A stretch of 64,000 bases of DNA from Clostridia bacterium (GTDB lineage Bacteria; Bacillota; Clostridia; TANB77; CAG-508), in the NCBI GenBank assembly GCA_022792395.1, contig JAAWAX010000020.1, positions 48,744-112,743 of the forward strand. Direction: 5' to 3'. Below, piece after piece: positions 39,525 through 47,067 of this stretch. The notes under the pieces are model-generated. The model was given only the letters and a program-made list of their open reading frames with translations. It was not told where the DNA came from and did not search any database. The first letter of the stretch is position 1. Each line of letters opens with the position of its first letter. A program made the translations under genes and the position numbers.

Positions 39525-39729
39525 TCAAATTGATGAAACTATATTTTTAGAAATAGAAGAACTAGAGAGCCAATTTTTAGATATTCAAGGTTTTGCAAAT
39601 GAAATTGAAGGAAGTCTAAAAGATGGTGTTCATGATAATAAAACTTTTATATTCCTATACATTTTAAGTGAAAATATTAAAAAATCATTAAAAGAAATAT
39701 TAGAAATGGTTTCTAATGAAGAAGAATAA
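39508..39729 (+). CDS. Small acidic helical element protein
   Basis: 73 residues, Glu-rich and helical (EIEELESQFLDIQGFANEIE). It is coupled to the preceding gene by a 17-base overlap; size and position suggest the two form a pair. Function unknown. Confidence 0.5.
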   Translation: MEKFNNQIDETIFLEIEELESQFLDIQGFANEIEGSLKDGVHDNKTFIFLYILSENIKKSLKEILEMVSNEEE

Positions 39730-39878
39730 ATTACTTGACATATTTTAAAACTTATACACTTTTTTTGAAAAAGCTATTTACTGACAGAAAATTTTGTGTT
39801 AAGCTACTTCATCAGCTGGGAGAGTAAGAAAATCAGGATTTTATCAACAAAATTCAGCAGAGATGAGGTGAGCAAAAA

Positions 39879-40544
39879 ATGGGAAATGTTCCGTTGGAAA
39901 ATGTATCACTAGAAGAAGTTGTAAATTATAGTAAGCAAAAAGGAAGTCCAGTAATTACTCTATTGGATAGTATAACAGATGATGAATTTAGAGAAATAGG
40001 AGAATTAATTTGTAGATTAAAACTCCTATTTCTTTGCGTTCCAAGAAATAGACTAGCATTTATTAACAATGTAGATGTAGCTTTGAAAATTGCTAAAGAC
40101 TTTAAAAAGAAGGTACAGGTTATGTATTATGATTTCTTTAAAAGACCAAGTGGCTCTTTAGTAAATTATGCACTAACTGGATATACAAAAAGTTGGATAA
40201 CTTTAAGGGATAATGGTTACATAGTAAAAGCCTATGATGAAGAAGGACAAGAAATGCAACAGCCATGGTTAAACACAGATATTGAAGAAGTAACACCATC
40301 TAATTTGAATAAATTAGGTTTAAAGAATTTTGAAATATCCCTAGGAATTAGAGAAATAAACAGTAGTGGAAATAGTAACAAAGCGATTTTAGAGTTATCA
40401 AGACATCATTTTATAAATGATGGAATATACAATGCAGAAAGAAATTGTTATTATCCACGAGATAGGACAACAGCAAGAGGAACAGCAGAATATAACAAAT
40501 TAGAAAAGTTATTCAAAAAATGGAGATTTCAAAAATTTCATTAA
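39879..40544 (+). CDS. Element protein of unknown function
   Basis: 221 residues, soluble. AGATGAGGTGAG precedes the ATG. Features: LEEVVNYSKQKGSPVITLL, a hydrophobic core LICRLKLLFLCVP, and a basic C-terminus (KLFKKWRFQKFH). No catalytic motif is evident. A 149-base leader (39730-39878) with TTGACA and a TGTGTTAAGCTA...GGGAGAG block precedes it; a similar block lies before the resolvase at 54568. Confidence 0.6.
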   Translation: MGNVPLENVSLEEVVNYSKQKGSPVITLLDSITDDEFREIGELICRLKLLFLCVPRNRLAFINNVDVALKIAKDFKKKVQVMYYDFFKRPSGSLVNYALTGYTKSWITLRDNGYIVKAYDEEGQEMQQPWLNTDIEEVTPSNLNKLGLKNFEISLGIREINSSGNSNKAILELSRHHFINDGIYNAERNCYYPRDRTTARGTAEYNKLEKLFKKWRFQKFH

Positions 40545-40570
40545 TTAAAAATTAAGAGAGGTAGAAAAAG

Positions 40571-41089
40571 ATGAGTAGACACGAATTACTAAAAGATATT
40601 TTTTATACAGTTTCTCATAATTTATATTGTTATTCAGAAGATACACGAATGACTAAACCTAAAAAAGAATATGAGGAATCTTGGTACAAAGAGAAGGAAA
40701 AATTAGAACTTATAGAAGAATTATTGGAAGAAGAAAATAACAGTTCTTTTAAAGTATATACTTCAATGTGCAATTTATATCAAGAAAGAGATATAAATTT
40801 TAATGTAGATTTAGCAAATTTAGATGATAGAGAAAATGGAGTTAGCTGTCATGTAACAGTTTATGAAAAAGATGATAAAAATAAACTTATATATGAATTA
40901 ATTTTAAATATTCATAAAAAAGATGAATTTGATGATGAGTTTGAGAATGTTTATTCTACAATTTTGCCAAAGGAAACATTTAAGAATAGAGAAACATTAA
41001 AAAAGAAAATGGAAGAAGAACTAAACAAATTTAAGAGCTTTATTGAAGCTGATAAGAAAGGAAAGAGATTTTATAATAATTTTTATTAG
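40571..41089 (+). CDS. Element protein of unknown function
   Basis: 172 residues, charged and mainly helical at both ends with a central beta-rich part (SCHVTVYEKDDKNKLIYELI). AGAGAGGTAG precedes the ATG. No family recognised. Confidence 0.55.
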   Translation: MSRHELLKDIFYTVSHNLYCYSEDTRMTKPKKEYEESWYKEKEKLELIEELLEEENNSSFKVYTSMCNLYQERDINFNVDLANLDDRENGVSCHVTVYEKDDKNKLIYELILNIHKKDEFDDEFENVYSTILPKETFKNRETLKKKMEEELNKFKSFIEADKKGKRFYNNFY

Positions 41090-41093
41090 TACA

Positions 41094-41205
41094 TTGAAGT
41101 AATATAGGACATTTTAACGAGGTTTTAGGACATTCAAATTAATAAATCATAAGCAACAAATTATACCAGTTAAAATTAAAGTTGTTTAAAATGGAAATCT
41201 GGAAA
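41094..41205 (+). repeat. Shared structured leader, copy 2
   Basis: The block TATAGGACATT, AACGAGGTTT, ATAAGCAACAAATTA and AAATTAAAGTTGTTTAAA, ending ATCTGGAAAGGA, recurs at 45650-45758; its 3' half recurs at about 38138-38196. A CCAG/CTGG pair closes the loop just before the Shine-Dalgarno. Confidence 0.6.
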
Positions 41206-41218
41206 GGATAAATTGAAA

Positions 41219-41431
41219 ATGGGAAAAGAAAAATTTGAAGCTAGAATAAGCATAGGAGATTTACACGAAGAAAAACATTTAATGATAGAAATTAAAGATG
41301 TTGAGGACGGACAATATGGTTTAGGAACAGCATATCCAATTAAAAATTTAAGTAATGAAGAACTGATACAAAAGTTTATAGAAGAATTAAAGCATATAGA
41401 TAACTTAGGTTATATTATACATTATCAATAA
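41219..41431 (+). CDS. Small element protein of unknown function
   Basis: About 70 residues. ATG 41219 lies 10 bases after AAAGGA; a TTG two codons earlier is the alternative. The sequence has a beta-alpha look (EARISIGDLHEEKHLMIEI). It is preceded by the shared leader (41094-41205) and followed 20 bases later by the bS6 gene. Confidence 0.5.
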   Translation: MGKEKFEARISIGDLHEEKHLMIEIKDVEDGQYGLGTAYPIKNLSNEELIQKFIEELKHIDNLGYIIHYQ

Positions 41432-41450
41432 AAGAAGGAGAATTTGAAAA

Positions 41451-41735
41451 ATGAATAAATATGAAAGTGTAATAATTATCAAGCCAAATTTAGAAGATGA
41501 AGAAATTGAAGGCATAATAACAGAAATAACAAACTTAATAAATCAAAATGGAAAAGTAACAGCAATAGATAAACTAGGAATTAAGAAACTAGCTTATGAA
41601 ATCGAGAAATGCAAAGAAGGCTATTATATAACATTTGATTTTGAAGCAAAATCAGAAATCATTATTGAACTAGAAAGACATTATAGAATAAATAAAAATA
41701 TAATTAAATTTATAACATTAAGAAAAGATGATTAA
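41451..41735 (+). CDS. rpsF: Element-borne ribosomal protein bS6 homologue
   Basis: 94 residues, the normal bS6 length. MNKYESVIIIKPNLEDEEIE, then GKVTAIDKLGIKKLAYEI and GYYITFDFEAK follow the bS6 fold exactly (beta-alpha-beta-beta-alpha-beta). It ends without the acidic tail that RimK extends in some species. AAGGAGAA precedes the ATG. The usual neighbours (ssb, rpsR) are absent, and the gene lies between unknown element genes. It may replace the host bS6 in the ribosome, or bind bS18-like or RNA targets for the element. Confidence 0.85.
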   Translation: MNKYESVIIIKPNLEDEEIEGIITEITNLINQNGKVTAIDKLGIKKLAYEIEKCKEGYYITFDFEAKSEIIIELERHYRINKNIIKFITLRKDD

Positions 41736-41750
41736 AGGAGATGTTGGAAG

Positions 41751-42104
41751 ATGGCAATATCAATGACTAAAAAACAAGTACAAGAGTTAAATAATAAGTG
41801 TAGTAGTAATTGGAGATTTGATACAGCATTTTTTATATTTCATTCAATAAAAACATTGCATAAGAAATTAAAAGTAGATGAAGCAGGATATTATGAGTTT
41901 AGACTTTATTACAATAATCAAAATCAAATAACTCTAAATATTAAAAGGTTTGATTATAAAGAAAATGTTACGATGGAAGGAGAAATTAAAAGTATTATAT
42001 TAGATAAAACAGAAGTTAAAAGAAGAAACAACAGTAAATTGTTGGATATGACAGAAAAACTAACAGATGAAAAATTACTAAAATTATATGCAGAGAATAA
42101 ATAG
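41751..42104 (+). CDS. Element protein of unknown function
   Basis: 117 residues. AAAGGAG precedes the ATG. It has a beta-rich centre (YYEFRLYYNNQNQITLNIKR) and a basic C-terminus. No family recognised. Its start lies 15 bases after bS6, in the same transcript. Confidence 0.55.
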   Translation: MAISMTKKQVQELNNKCSSNWRFDTAFFIFHSIKTLHKKLKVDEAGYYEFRLYYNNQNQITLNIKRFDYKENVTMEGEIKSIILDKTEVKRRNNSKLLDMTEKLTDEKLLKLYAENK

Positions 42105-42122
42105 TAAAAGAAGGTGGTAATA

Positions 42123-42596
42123 ATGGCAAATGAACTTATACTAAAAGAAATAAAAAGTTTAAACATATTTGATTTACAAGAAGATGAAGTAATTGCAATG
42201 AAACAAAATATTATATCTAATGTAAATCTAAATAAGATGAGAGAACAAGTAGAAAACGCTTGTAGAAATTTAAGTCAGGTTACACCACCATCATTTGGAG
42301 CAGATTTAAAATATATTGCATTAGATAATCAAAAAAGACTAGAATTAATATTTAAGTTATTAGATGGGTTTAACAAGTTTGAAAAAGATGTGAAATGTTT
42401 TAGAAGAAATAAGTACAACTGTAATAATAACTATGAACATATATTTAATTTTTTGTTAAATACACAAGATTTAGTAAATGCAGTATTAGAACATGGTAAT
42501 TTTAAAATAAAGGAATGGGAAGAAAACAACAGACAGGTACAAGAAATTAAAAGACTAGAAGAAAAGAAATTATATTTAAGGGGTAATGCAGAGTGA
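42123..42596 (+). CDS. Helical element protein of unknown function
   Basis: 157 residues from ATG 42123 after GAAGGTGG. Almost entirely helical, with one Cys-containing stretch (VKCFRRNKYNCNNNYEH). No known domain. The stop overlaps the GTG start of the next gene. Confidence 0.5.
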   Translation: MANELILKEIKSLNIFDLQEDEVIAMKQNIISNVNLNKMREQVENACRNLSQVTPPSFGADLKYIALDNQKRLELIFKLLDGFNKFEKDVKCFRRNKYNCNNNYEHIFNFLLNTQDLVNAVLEHGNFKIKEWEENNRQVQEIKRLEEKKLYLRGNAE

Positions 42597-42811
42597 AAAG
42601 AAAATGTAATGAATATAGTAATAATGATTTTATAAAGGCTTTAGACACTAATAAAAAAGTACATATAATTACAGCTCATTTTAAAGATGGGCAAAAAGTA
42701 GAATATACAATAAATATTTTAGATATGTTAAAAGATGAAAAAGATATTAAATGTATAACAGATAATGAAACAGGAGAAATCATCTGGGAAAGTGAAGGTA
42801 AAAGTAATTAA
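42593..42811 (+). CDS. Small element protein, GTG start
   Basis: 72 residues. The GTG start overlaps the previous stop (GTGA), and GGGG lies 9 bases upstream. The C-terminal half (VEYTINILDMLKDEKDIKCI, DNETGEIIWE) is a short beta-alpha unit seen in many element proteins. Function unknown. Confidence 0.5.
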   Translation: MKRKCNEYSNNDFIKALDTNKKVHIITAHFKDGQKVEYTINILDMLKDEKDIKCITDNETGEIIWESEGKSN

Positions 42812-42816
42812 GAAAA

Positions 42817-43032
42817 ATGAAAAAAAGATACAAACAATTATTAGACCAATATTATAAAACAGAAGATGAAGAAACTAGAGAAAGATTAAAACAGAAATTA
42901 TATAAAAAATATGGAACTAATAAAAGATGTTTTAGATGTAAAAGTCAATTATTAGTAAGTGATTTAAAATCATATTCTTACTTATGTTTAGAGTGTGATG
43001 AAAATATGTATAGTTTTGAAGGAGTTGATTAG
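42817..43032 (+). CDS. Small zinc-ribbon protein
   Basis: 71 residues. A basic helical N-terminus is followed by CFRCKSQLLVSDLKSYSYLC and LECD, a four-Cys zinc ribbon. It could bind nucleic acid or serve as a partner of the DnaB-like protein that starts 4 bases after it. Confidence 0.6.
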   Translation: MKKRYKQLLDQYYKTEDEETRERLKQKLYKKYGTNKRCFRCKSQLLVSDLKSYSYLCLECDENMYSFEGVD

Positions 43033-43035
43033 AAA

Positions 43036-43737
43036 ATGGGAATAGAAACAGGATATAAAAATATTGATAATATAACAGGAGTACTTTCAGATTTAATCTG
43101 TATAGCTTCAAGACCAACAGTAGGAAAAGAAACTCTAATATTAAACATAGTAAGTAATGTAATAAAACAACAAATACCAACTCTTATATTTAGTTTAGAC
43201 AATAGTAGAGGTTTAATTAAAAATAGAATAATGAATGTAGAAAGTACAATATCCAGTAATTTCGTAGAAACTGCAAGAAATTTATTATTGTTAGAAGAAA
43301 AACTTTATATTTGTGATAATATCCTAAACATTTCGGATATTGAACGAAAGTCAATAAAGTTAAAATTAAAGAAAAATATTGGTTTAATAGTTATTGATTA
43401 TTTGCAGTTAATAAAACATGAAGGAGCATTAGAAGAAGTAATTATTAGACTAAAAACACTTGCGAAAGAGCTAAACATACCAATAATTGTATTATCTCAA
43501 TTATCAAAGGAATTGGAATCAAGAGAAGATAAAAGACCTGTATTAGCAGATTTTAAAAATTCATCTGCAATAGTAAATTATGCAGATACTATAATGTTTG
43601 TTTATAGAGATGATTTTTATGATACAAATTGTGAAAGAAAAGGTATAGTAGATGTTATAATTGCTAAAACAATAAGAGGAATAACAGGAATAGCTGAATT
43701 ATTAGATATTAAAAATAAATATGTAAATTTAGATTAA
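43036..43737 (+). CDS. DnaB-like RecA-fold ATPase with altered Walker A
   Basis: 233 residues corresponding to the C-terminal motor domain of replicative helicase DnaB, with no N-terminal domain. The opening GIETGYKNIDNITG is the DnaB start; LIVIDYLQL is Walker B; VLSQLSKELESREDKRPVLADF matches the DnaB sensor and loop region. Walker A reads RPTVGKET instead of GRPSMGKTA, replacing the nucleotide-contacting Thr with Glu. It may be inactive, or regulate the host helicase. The zinc-ribbon gene is directly upstream. Confidence 0.8.
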   Translation: MGIETGYKNIDNITGVLSDLICIASRPTVGKETLILNIVSNVIKQQIPTLIFSLDNSRGLIKNRIMNVESTISSNFVETARNLLLLEEKLYICDNILNISDIERKSIKLKLKKNIGLIVIDYLQLIKHEGALEEVIIRLKTLAKELNIPIIVLSQLSKELESREDKRPVLADFKNSSAIVNYADTIMFVYRDDFYDTNCERKGIVDVIIAKTIRGITGIAELLDIKNKYVNLD

Positions 43738-43766
43738 AAATTTTAAAATAAGGAGTAAAACAGAAA

Positions 43767-44624
43767 ATGTCAGGTAGAAAAGATTTTGAAGAAAGAAAAG
43801 AAATAAAAAGAGAAATTTATGAAAAAAGAATTGAAAAAGCAAAACAAAATAGTAAAGCTGAATATGATAAACACAAACAAATATCAAATTGTATTCCTAT
43901 GGGTCAGCCTATATTAGTAGACCATTATTCAGCAAGTAGGCATAGAAGCGACTTAAATAAGATGGATAATGCAATGCGAAAATCAATAGCAGAAGATGAA
44001 AAAGCAGACTATTATAGGAATAAATTAAAAAACATAGATAATAACAATGTTATTTCATCAGATGACCCAAAAGCTATTGATAAGATACAAGAAAAAATAG
44101 ATGTATTAGAAAAACATAAAACAAATATAAAATCCAGAGAACATAAAACCTATGAATTACAAAATATTAATGCAGAAATAAGAAGATTAAAAAAGAGAAA
44201 AAAAGAATTAGAGGAATTAGATGAGTTAAATTTTCAAGACATAGAATTTGAAGGTGGAAAAGTAATACTAAATAGAGATGTGAACAGATTACAAGTATTG
44301 TTTGATGAAAAGCCAGATGAAAATATTAGAAATATATTAAAAAATTATTCTTTTAAATGGGCTAGAAGTCAGGGAGCATGGCAAAGACTATATAACAAAA
44401 ATGGTATTTATGCAGTTAAATGGATTTTAAAAGAAATATCTCAAAATGAATTTAATCAAGTGAAAAAGGAAGTTGATGGTTATACAGAAGAAGAACTACT
44501 AAAACATTATGAAACATTAACAGGTTTAAAACAAGAAAATATGAGTATAGAAGAAATTAGACAATATTTAAAAGACTACTGGAAAGAACAAATATATAAA
44601 GATGACAATATTGTAGTGCAATAA
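43767..44624 (+). CDS. Coiled-coil element protein with a GAWQR domain
   Basis: 285 residues. The N-terminal half is charged coiled coil (about 1-145). Residues about 150-225 (FEGGKVILNRDVNRLQVLFD, EKPDENIRNILK, FKWARSQGAWQRL) form a domain widely found on Firmicutes conjugative elements and phages, often in DUF3560-type proteins. Role unknown; it is often near anti-restriction or replication genes. AAGGAG precedes the ATG. Confidence 0.65.
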   Translation: MSGRKDFEERKEIKREIYEKRIEKAKQNSKAEYDKHKQISNCIPMGQPILVDHYSASRHRSDLNKMDNAMRKSIAEDEKADYYRNKLKNIDNNNVISSDDPKAIDKIQEKIDVLEKHKTNIKSREHKTYELQNINAEIRRLKKRKKELEELDELNFQDIEFEGGKVILNRDVNRLQVLFDEKPDENIRNILKNYSFKWARSQGAWQRLYNKNGIYAVKWILKEISQNEFNQVKKEVDGYTEEELLKHYETLTGLKQENMSIEEIRQYLKDYWKEQIYKDDNIVVQ

Positions 44625-44640
44625 AAAGGAGTTTAAAAAA

Positions 44641-45069
44641 TTGAAAATATTAGTTATAGAGCCAAATAAAGAGCCATATATAAAAAAGGTAAATAACATA
44701 GATAATGCACTTATAGAAATTTTAGGAGATAATTTGGAATACATAAAATTAAAAAAGCATATAGACCTAGTTTATGATGATGAAGCTAAAATTAATGATT
44801 TAGATTTTAACAGAGTTATAAAAAATGATGTGGTCTGTGGAACTTTTGTAATAGTAGCACAATATCAAGATAAATGGAGTTCATTATCAAGTAAACAGAT
44901 TAGATATTATAAGAAAAGGTTTCAATTAAGACATGATGAAGGTCTACTACAATTTATGAGGGAAAATATCAAACATAGTAGTAACTTATTAAGTTTAAGA
45001 TTAGATGGAATTGAAAAGTTAAATAAAATTATAGTAACAGATAAGGAGATGAAAAATTGGAAGAATTAA
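44641..45069 (+). CDS. DUF3846 family element protein
   Basis: 142 residues from a TTG start, 9 bases after GGAG. The opening KILVIEPNKEPYIKKVNN, then DLVYDDEAKIN and VVCGTFVIVAQ match DUF3846, a small domain typical of mobile elements. Function unknown. It overlaps the next gene by 13 bases. Confidence 0.7.
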   Translation: MKILVIEPNKEPYIKKVNNIDNALIEILGDNLEYIKLKKHIDLVYDDEAKINDLDFNRVIKNDVVCGTFVIVAQYQDKWSSLSSKQIRYYKKRFQLRHDEGLLQFMRENIKHSSNLLSLRLDGIEKLNKIIVTDKEMKNWKN

Positions 45070-45461
45070 AACAAGAGGCTATTGAAAGATTAAGAATAAT
45101 AGGTTTAGATTCCCAAATAATAAAAGAGTTTGCAGAAAATAACAAAGTATATGTAACTAGAATAAATGATAAAGGAACAGAATTTATATTTGATAGTAAA
45201 ATTATGGATATGATAAAAATTTTTGAAAAAGAAAAAACTATTAAAATATATCATGTAATAATATATGAAAATGATTTGTATATATTATCTGTACATAAGC
45301 ATAAAGAAAATTGGAATAAAGAAAAAGTAGAGTTAAAAAGAGGATTTGTAACAATAGTATTATGTAATATTATAGATGGTGGAATTGTAGAACTTATTGC
45401 TCGAGATATAGGCATAGAAATAGAAACAGGAAAAATTCAAAGGGTGGTTTATGGAAAATAG
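45057..45461 (+). CDS. Element protein of unknown function, TTG start
   Basis: 134 residues from a TTG 8 bases after AAGGAG. The first part is helical, the rest beta-rich. It could be a DUF-type partner of the DUF3846 protein. No motif recognised. It overlaps the HTH gene by 11 bases. Confidence 0.55.
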   Translation: MEELKQEAIERLRIIGLDSQIIKEFAENNKVYVTRINDKGTEFIFDSKIMDMIKIFEKEKTIKIYHVIIYENDLYILSVHKHKENWNKEKVELKRGFVTIVLCNIIDGGIVELIARDIGIEIETGKIQRVVYGK

Positions 45462-45645
45462 AATAAAAGAAATACGAGAAGAAGAAGGAATAACACAATA
45501 TGCACTAGCAGAAATGAGTAAACTTTCGGTAGGATATATATGTCATTTAGAAAGAGGAACTAGAGGAAATCCAAGTTATAGGACAATGTCTAAAATATCA
45601 TCTGCATTAAAAAGAAAAGTAAAAGAAGTATTTAATGTAGGTTAA
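45451..45645 (+). CDS. Small XRE-family DNA-binding protein
   Basis: 64 residues, essentially one helix-turn-helix (TQYALAEMSKLSVGYICHLE, RGTRGNPSYRTM). AGGGTGG precedes the ATG. It is probably an element regulator or excision control protein, and lies at the end of an operon before the shared leader. Confidence 0.8.
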   Translation: MENRIKEIREEEGITQYALAEMSKLSVGYICHLERGTRGNPSYRTMSKISSALKRKVKEVFNVG

Positions 45646-45649
45646 AACA

Positions 45650-45758
45650 TATAGGACATTCAAACGAGGTTTGCGATATTTAAAAGATGAAATCATTAGC
45701 AATATAATTTATATAGCAAAAATTAAAATTGTTTAAATCAAATTCTGGGAAAGGAGCA
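45650..45758 (+). repeat. Shared structured leader, copy 3
   Basis: Closely related to 41094-41205: TATAGGACATT, AACGAGGTTT, ATTAGCAATATAATTTATA and AAAATTAAAATTGTTTAAA, ending TTCTGGGAAAGGAG at the Shine-Dalgarno of the next gene. About 110 bases. Confidence 0.6.
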
Positions 45759-45762
45759 ATAA

Positions 45763-46110
45763 ATGAAAATAGATAATGTAATTAAATTTACAAAACAATT
45801 TAATAAAGAGTTTAAAACTAAAATTAAGATTTCTAATAAAGACATTCGTTTACTTTTGAATATGTTTCAGGAATATATAGAACTAACATTTAAAGTAAGT
45901 CCTGTCTATAATGAAATTTTAGATAAAATAGTACAACTAGAAGAAAAACTAAAAAATACTTTGACAGATGAACAGCAGGATTTATTTGATGAATGGGATA
46001 TTTACAAAGAAGAATTAAATCAATATACATCAGAGCGTTCCTTTATATATGGTTTTTGTTGTAATAAACAATTTAATATTGAAAAGGGAGCATATAAAAA
46101 AATTAAATAA
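45763..46110 (+). CDS. Helical element protein of unknown function
   Basis: 115 residues, helical, ending in a Cys-Cys-containing segment (FIYGFCCNKQFNIEKGAYKK). The ATG is preceded by AAAGGAG. It reads toward the convergent repressor gene, with a terminator between. Function unknown. Confidence 0.55.
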   Translation: MKIDNVIKFTKQFNKEFKTKIKISNKDIRLLLNMFQEYIELTFKVSPVYNEILDKIVQLEEKLKNTLTDEQQDLFDEWDIYKEELNQYTSERSFIYGFCCNKQFNIEKGAYKKIK

Positions 46111-46113
46111 CTA

Positions 46114-46170
46114 AAAAAGAGAAATAATTGATATTACTATAAAATCAGCTATTTCTCTTTTCTTTTTTTC
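46114..46170 (+). terminator. Terminator between convergent genes
   Basis: AAAGAGAAATA pairs with TATTTCTCTTT around a loop of about 23 bases, followed by TCTTTTTTT on the plus strand. The right arm overlaps the last codons of the repressor gene. Confidence 0.65.
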
Positions 46171-46412
46171 AACCAGTCTTTAGCTTCAGCTTCCTTAAAT
46201 CTTTCATCTGCAAAGAATTCGGATAAAGTTATGCCAATAGCTTCACAGATAATAAATAAATTTTCAAGTCTTATTGTTTTGGTTTTTCTAGTTAAGAACT
46301 GTGAAATTGTAGAATTGTAAACACCTGTTAAGTCTTGAAGTTTATAAGTTGTTATATCTTTTTCAGTCATTAACTCTTTTAATCTAACTGCAACTAAATC
46401 AGAAAAATCCAT
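46149..46412 (-). CDS. XRE-family repressor of the element
   Basis: 87 residues with a clear helix-turn-helix (TTYKLQDLTGVYNSTISQFL) and the common ITLSEFF tail. It is the only minus-strand gene in this part and is divergent from 46558. ATCTCAAT-type palindromes in the intergenic region and before the surface-protein gene are its probable operators, giving cI-like control with autoregulation. Confidence 0.85.
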   Translation of the reverse strand: MDFSDLVAVRLKELMTEKDITTYKLQDLTGVYNSTISQFLTRKTKTIRLENLFIICEAIGITLSEFFADERFKEAEAKDWLKKRKEK

Positions 46413-46469
46413 ATATCCCCCATCCTTCCAAAGTTTGATTTAATTTTAGCAAAAGATTATCTCAAAACC

Positions 46470-46530
46470 TCTCAATAAATTGAGATGATTTGCAATAAAA
46501 TATTCAAAATATTGAGATATTGTGTTATAA
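46470..46530. promoter_or_regulatory. Repressor operators and rightward promoter
   Basis: TCTCAATAAATTGAGA (46470-46485) is a near-perfect palindrome, and a degenerate copy ATTCAAAATATTGAGAT (46502-46518) overlaps the spacer of a promoter (-35 TTCAAA, 17 bases, -10 TATAAT at about 46524). A half-site TATCTCAA lies near 46458. The copies match the perfect palindrome at 46923-46940. Confidence 0.75.
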
Positions 46531-46557
46531 TGGAGCATGAAAGGAGTTTTTTATATT

Positions 46558-46869
46558 ATGCAGACAGTTTTAAGTAATTATTCAACATTGGAACAAAAGA
46601 AAATACAACTAGAGAAAAAGGCAAAGGAAATAGAATTACTTAAACAAAAATTAGAAAAACATTTTAGATTTAAGATACCAAGATATGTAATAATGGATAT
46701 AGTAGAAAATGAAGATTATAAGCATTTTTGTTTAATGATAAATTTAGCAGTTATAAACGAGAGATTAACAAAGGAAAATGGGAAAATATTTAAAGATGGA
46801 ATCAAAGAAATGTTACAGATACAAAATGAATATAGTAAACTAGAGATACACAAGTTATTATATGACTAA
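46558..46869 (+). CDS. Coiled-coil element protein under repressor control
   Basis: 103 residues from ATG 46558, 11 bases after AAGGAG. The first 45 residues form a heptad-like coiled coil. No family recognised. Being the first gene right of the repressor operators, it could be an anti-repressor or early regulator. Confidence 0.55.
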   Translation: MQTVLSNYSTLEQKKIQLEKKAKEIELLKQKLEKHFRFKIPRYVIMDIVENEDYKHFCLMINLAVINERLTKENGKIFKDGIKEMLQIQNEYSKLEIHKLLYD

Positions 46870-46922
46870 AATTCCCCTATCCCCTACCATTGTTAATAAT
46901 CTTGTTTTATTTTTAAAATAAT

Positions 46923-46986
46923 ATCTCAATATATTGAGATAAATTTTAGCCAAACTATTTAAAATTAAAAAATGTTATGATATAAT
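46923..46986 (+). promoter_or_regulatory. Operator and extended -10 promoter of the surface-protein operon
   Basis: ATCTCAATATATTGAGAT at 46923-46940 is a perfect 18-bp palindrome matching the repressor operators. Downstream lies TGATATAAT (46978-46986), an extended -10. A 12-bp inverted repeat ATAATATTATGT/ACATAATATTAT (46997-47008, 47030-47041) then forms a leader hairpin before the ribosome binding site. Confidence 0.65.
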
Positions 46987-47067
46987 TTCAATGAATATAA
47001 TATTATGTCGAAATATGGGGTATTGTCAAACATAATATTATAATTTCGAAAGAGAGGTAGAAAAAAT

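Noticed and set aside
46997..47041. Invertible promoter flanked by the 12-bp inverted repeat
   Set aside because: Only 21 bases lie between the arms, too few for a promoter, and the -10 lies outside. A leader hairpin is more likely.
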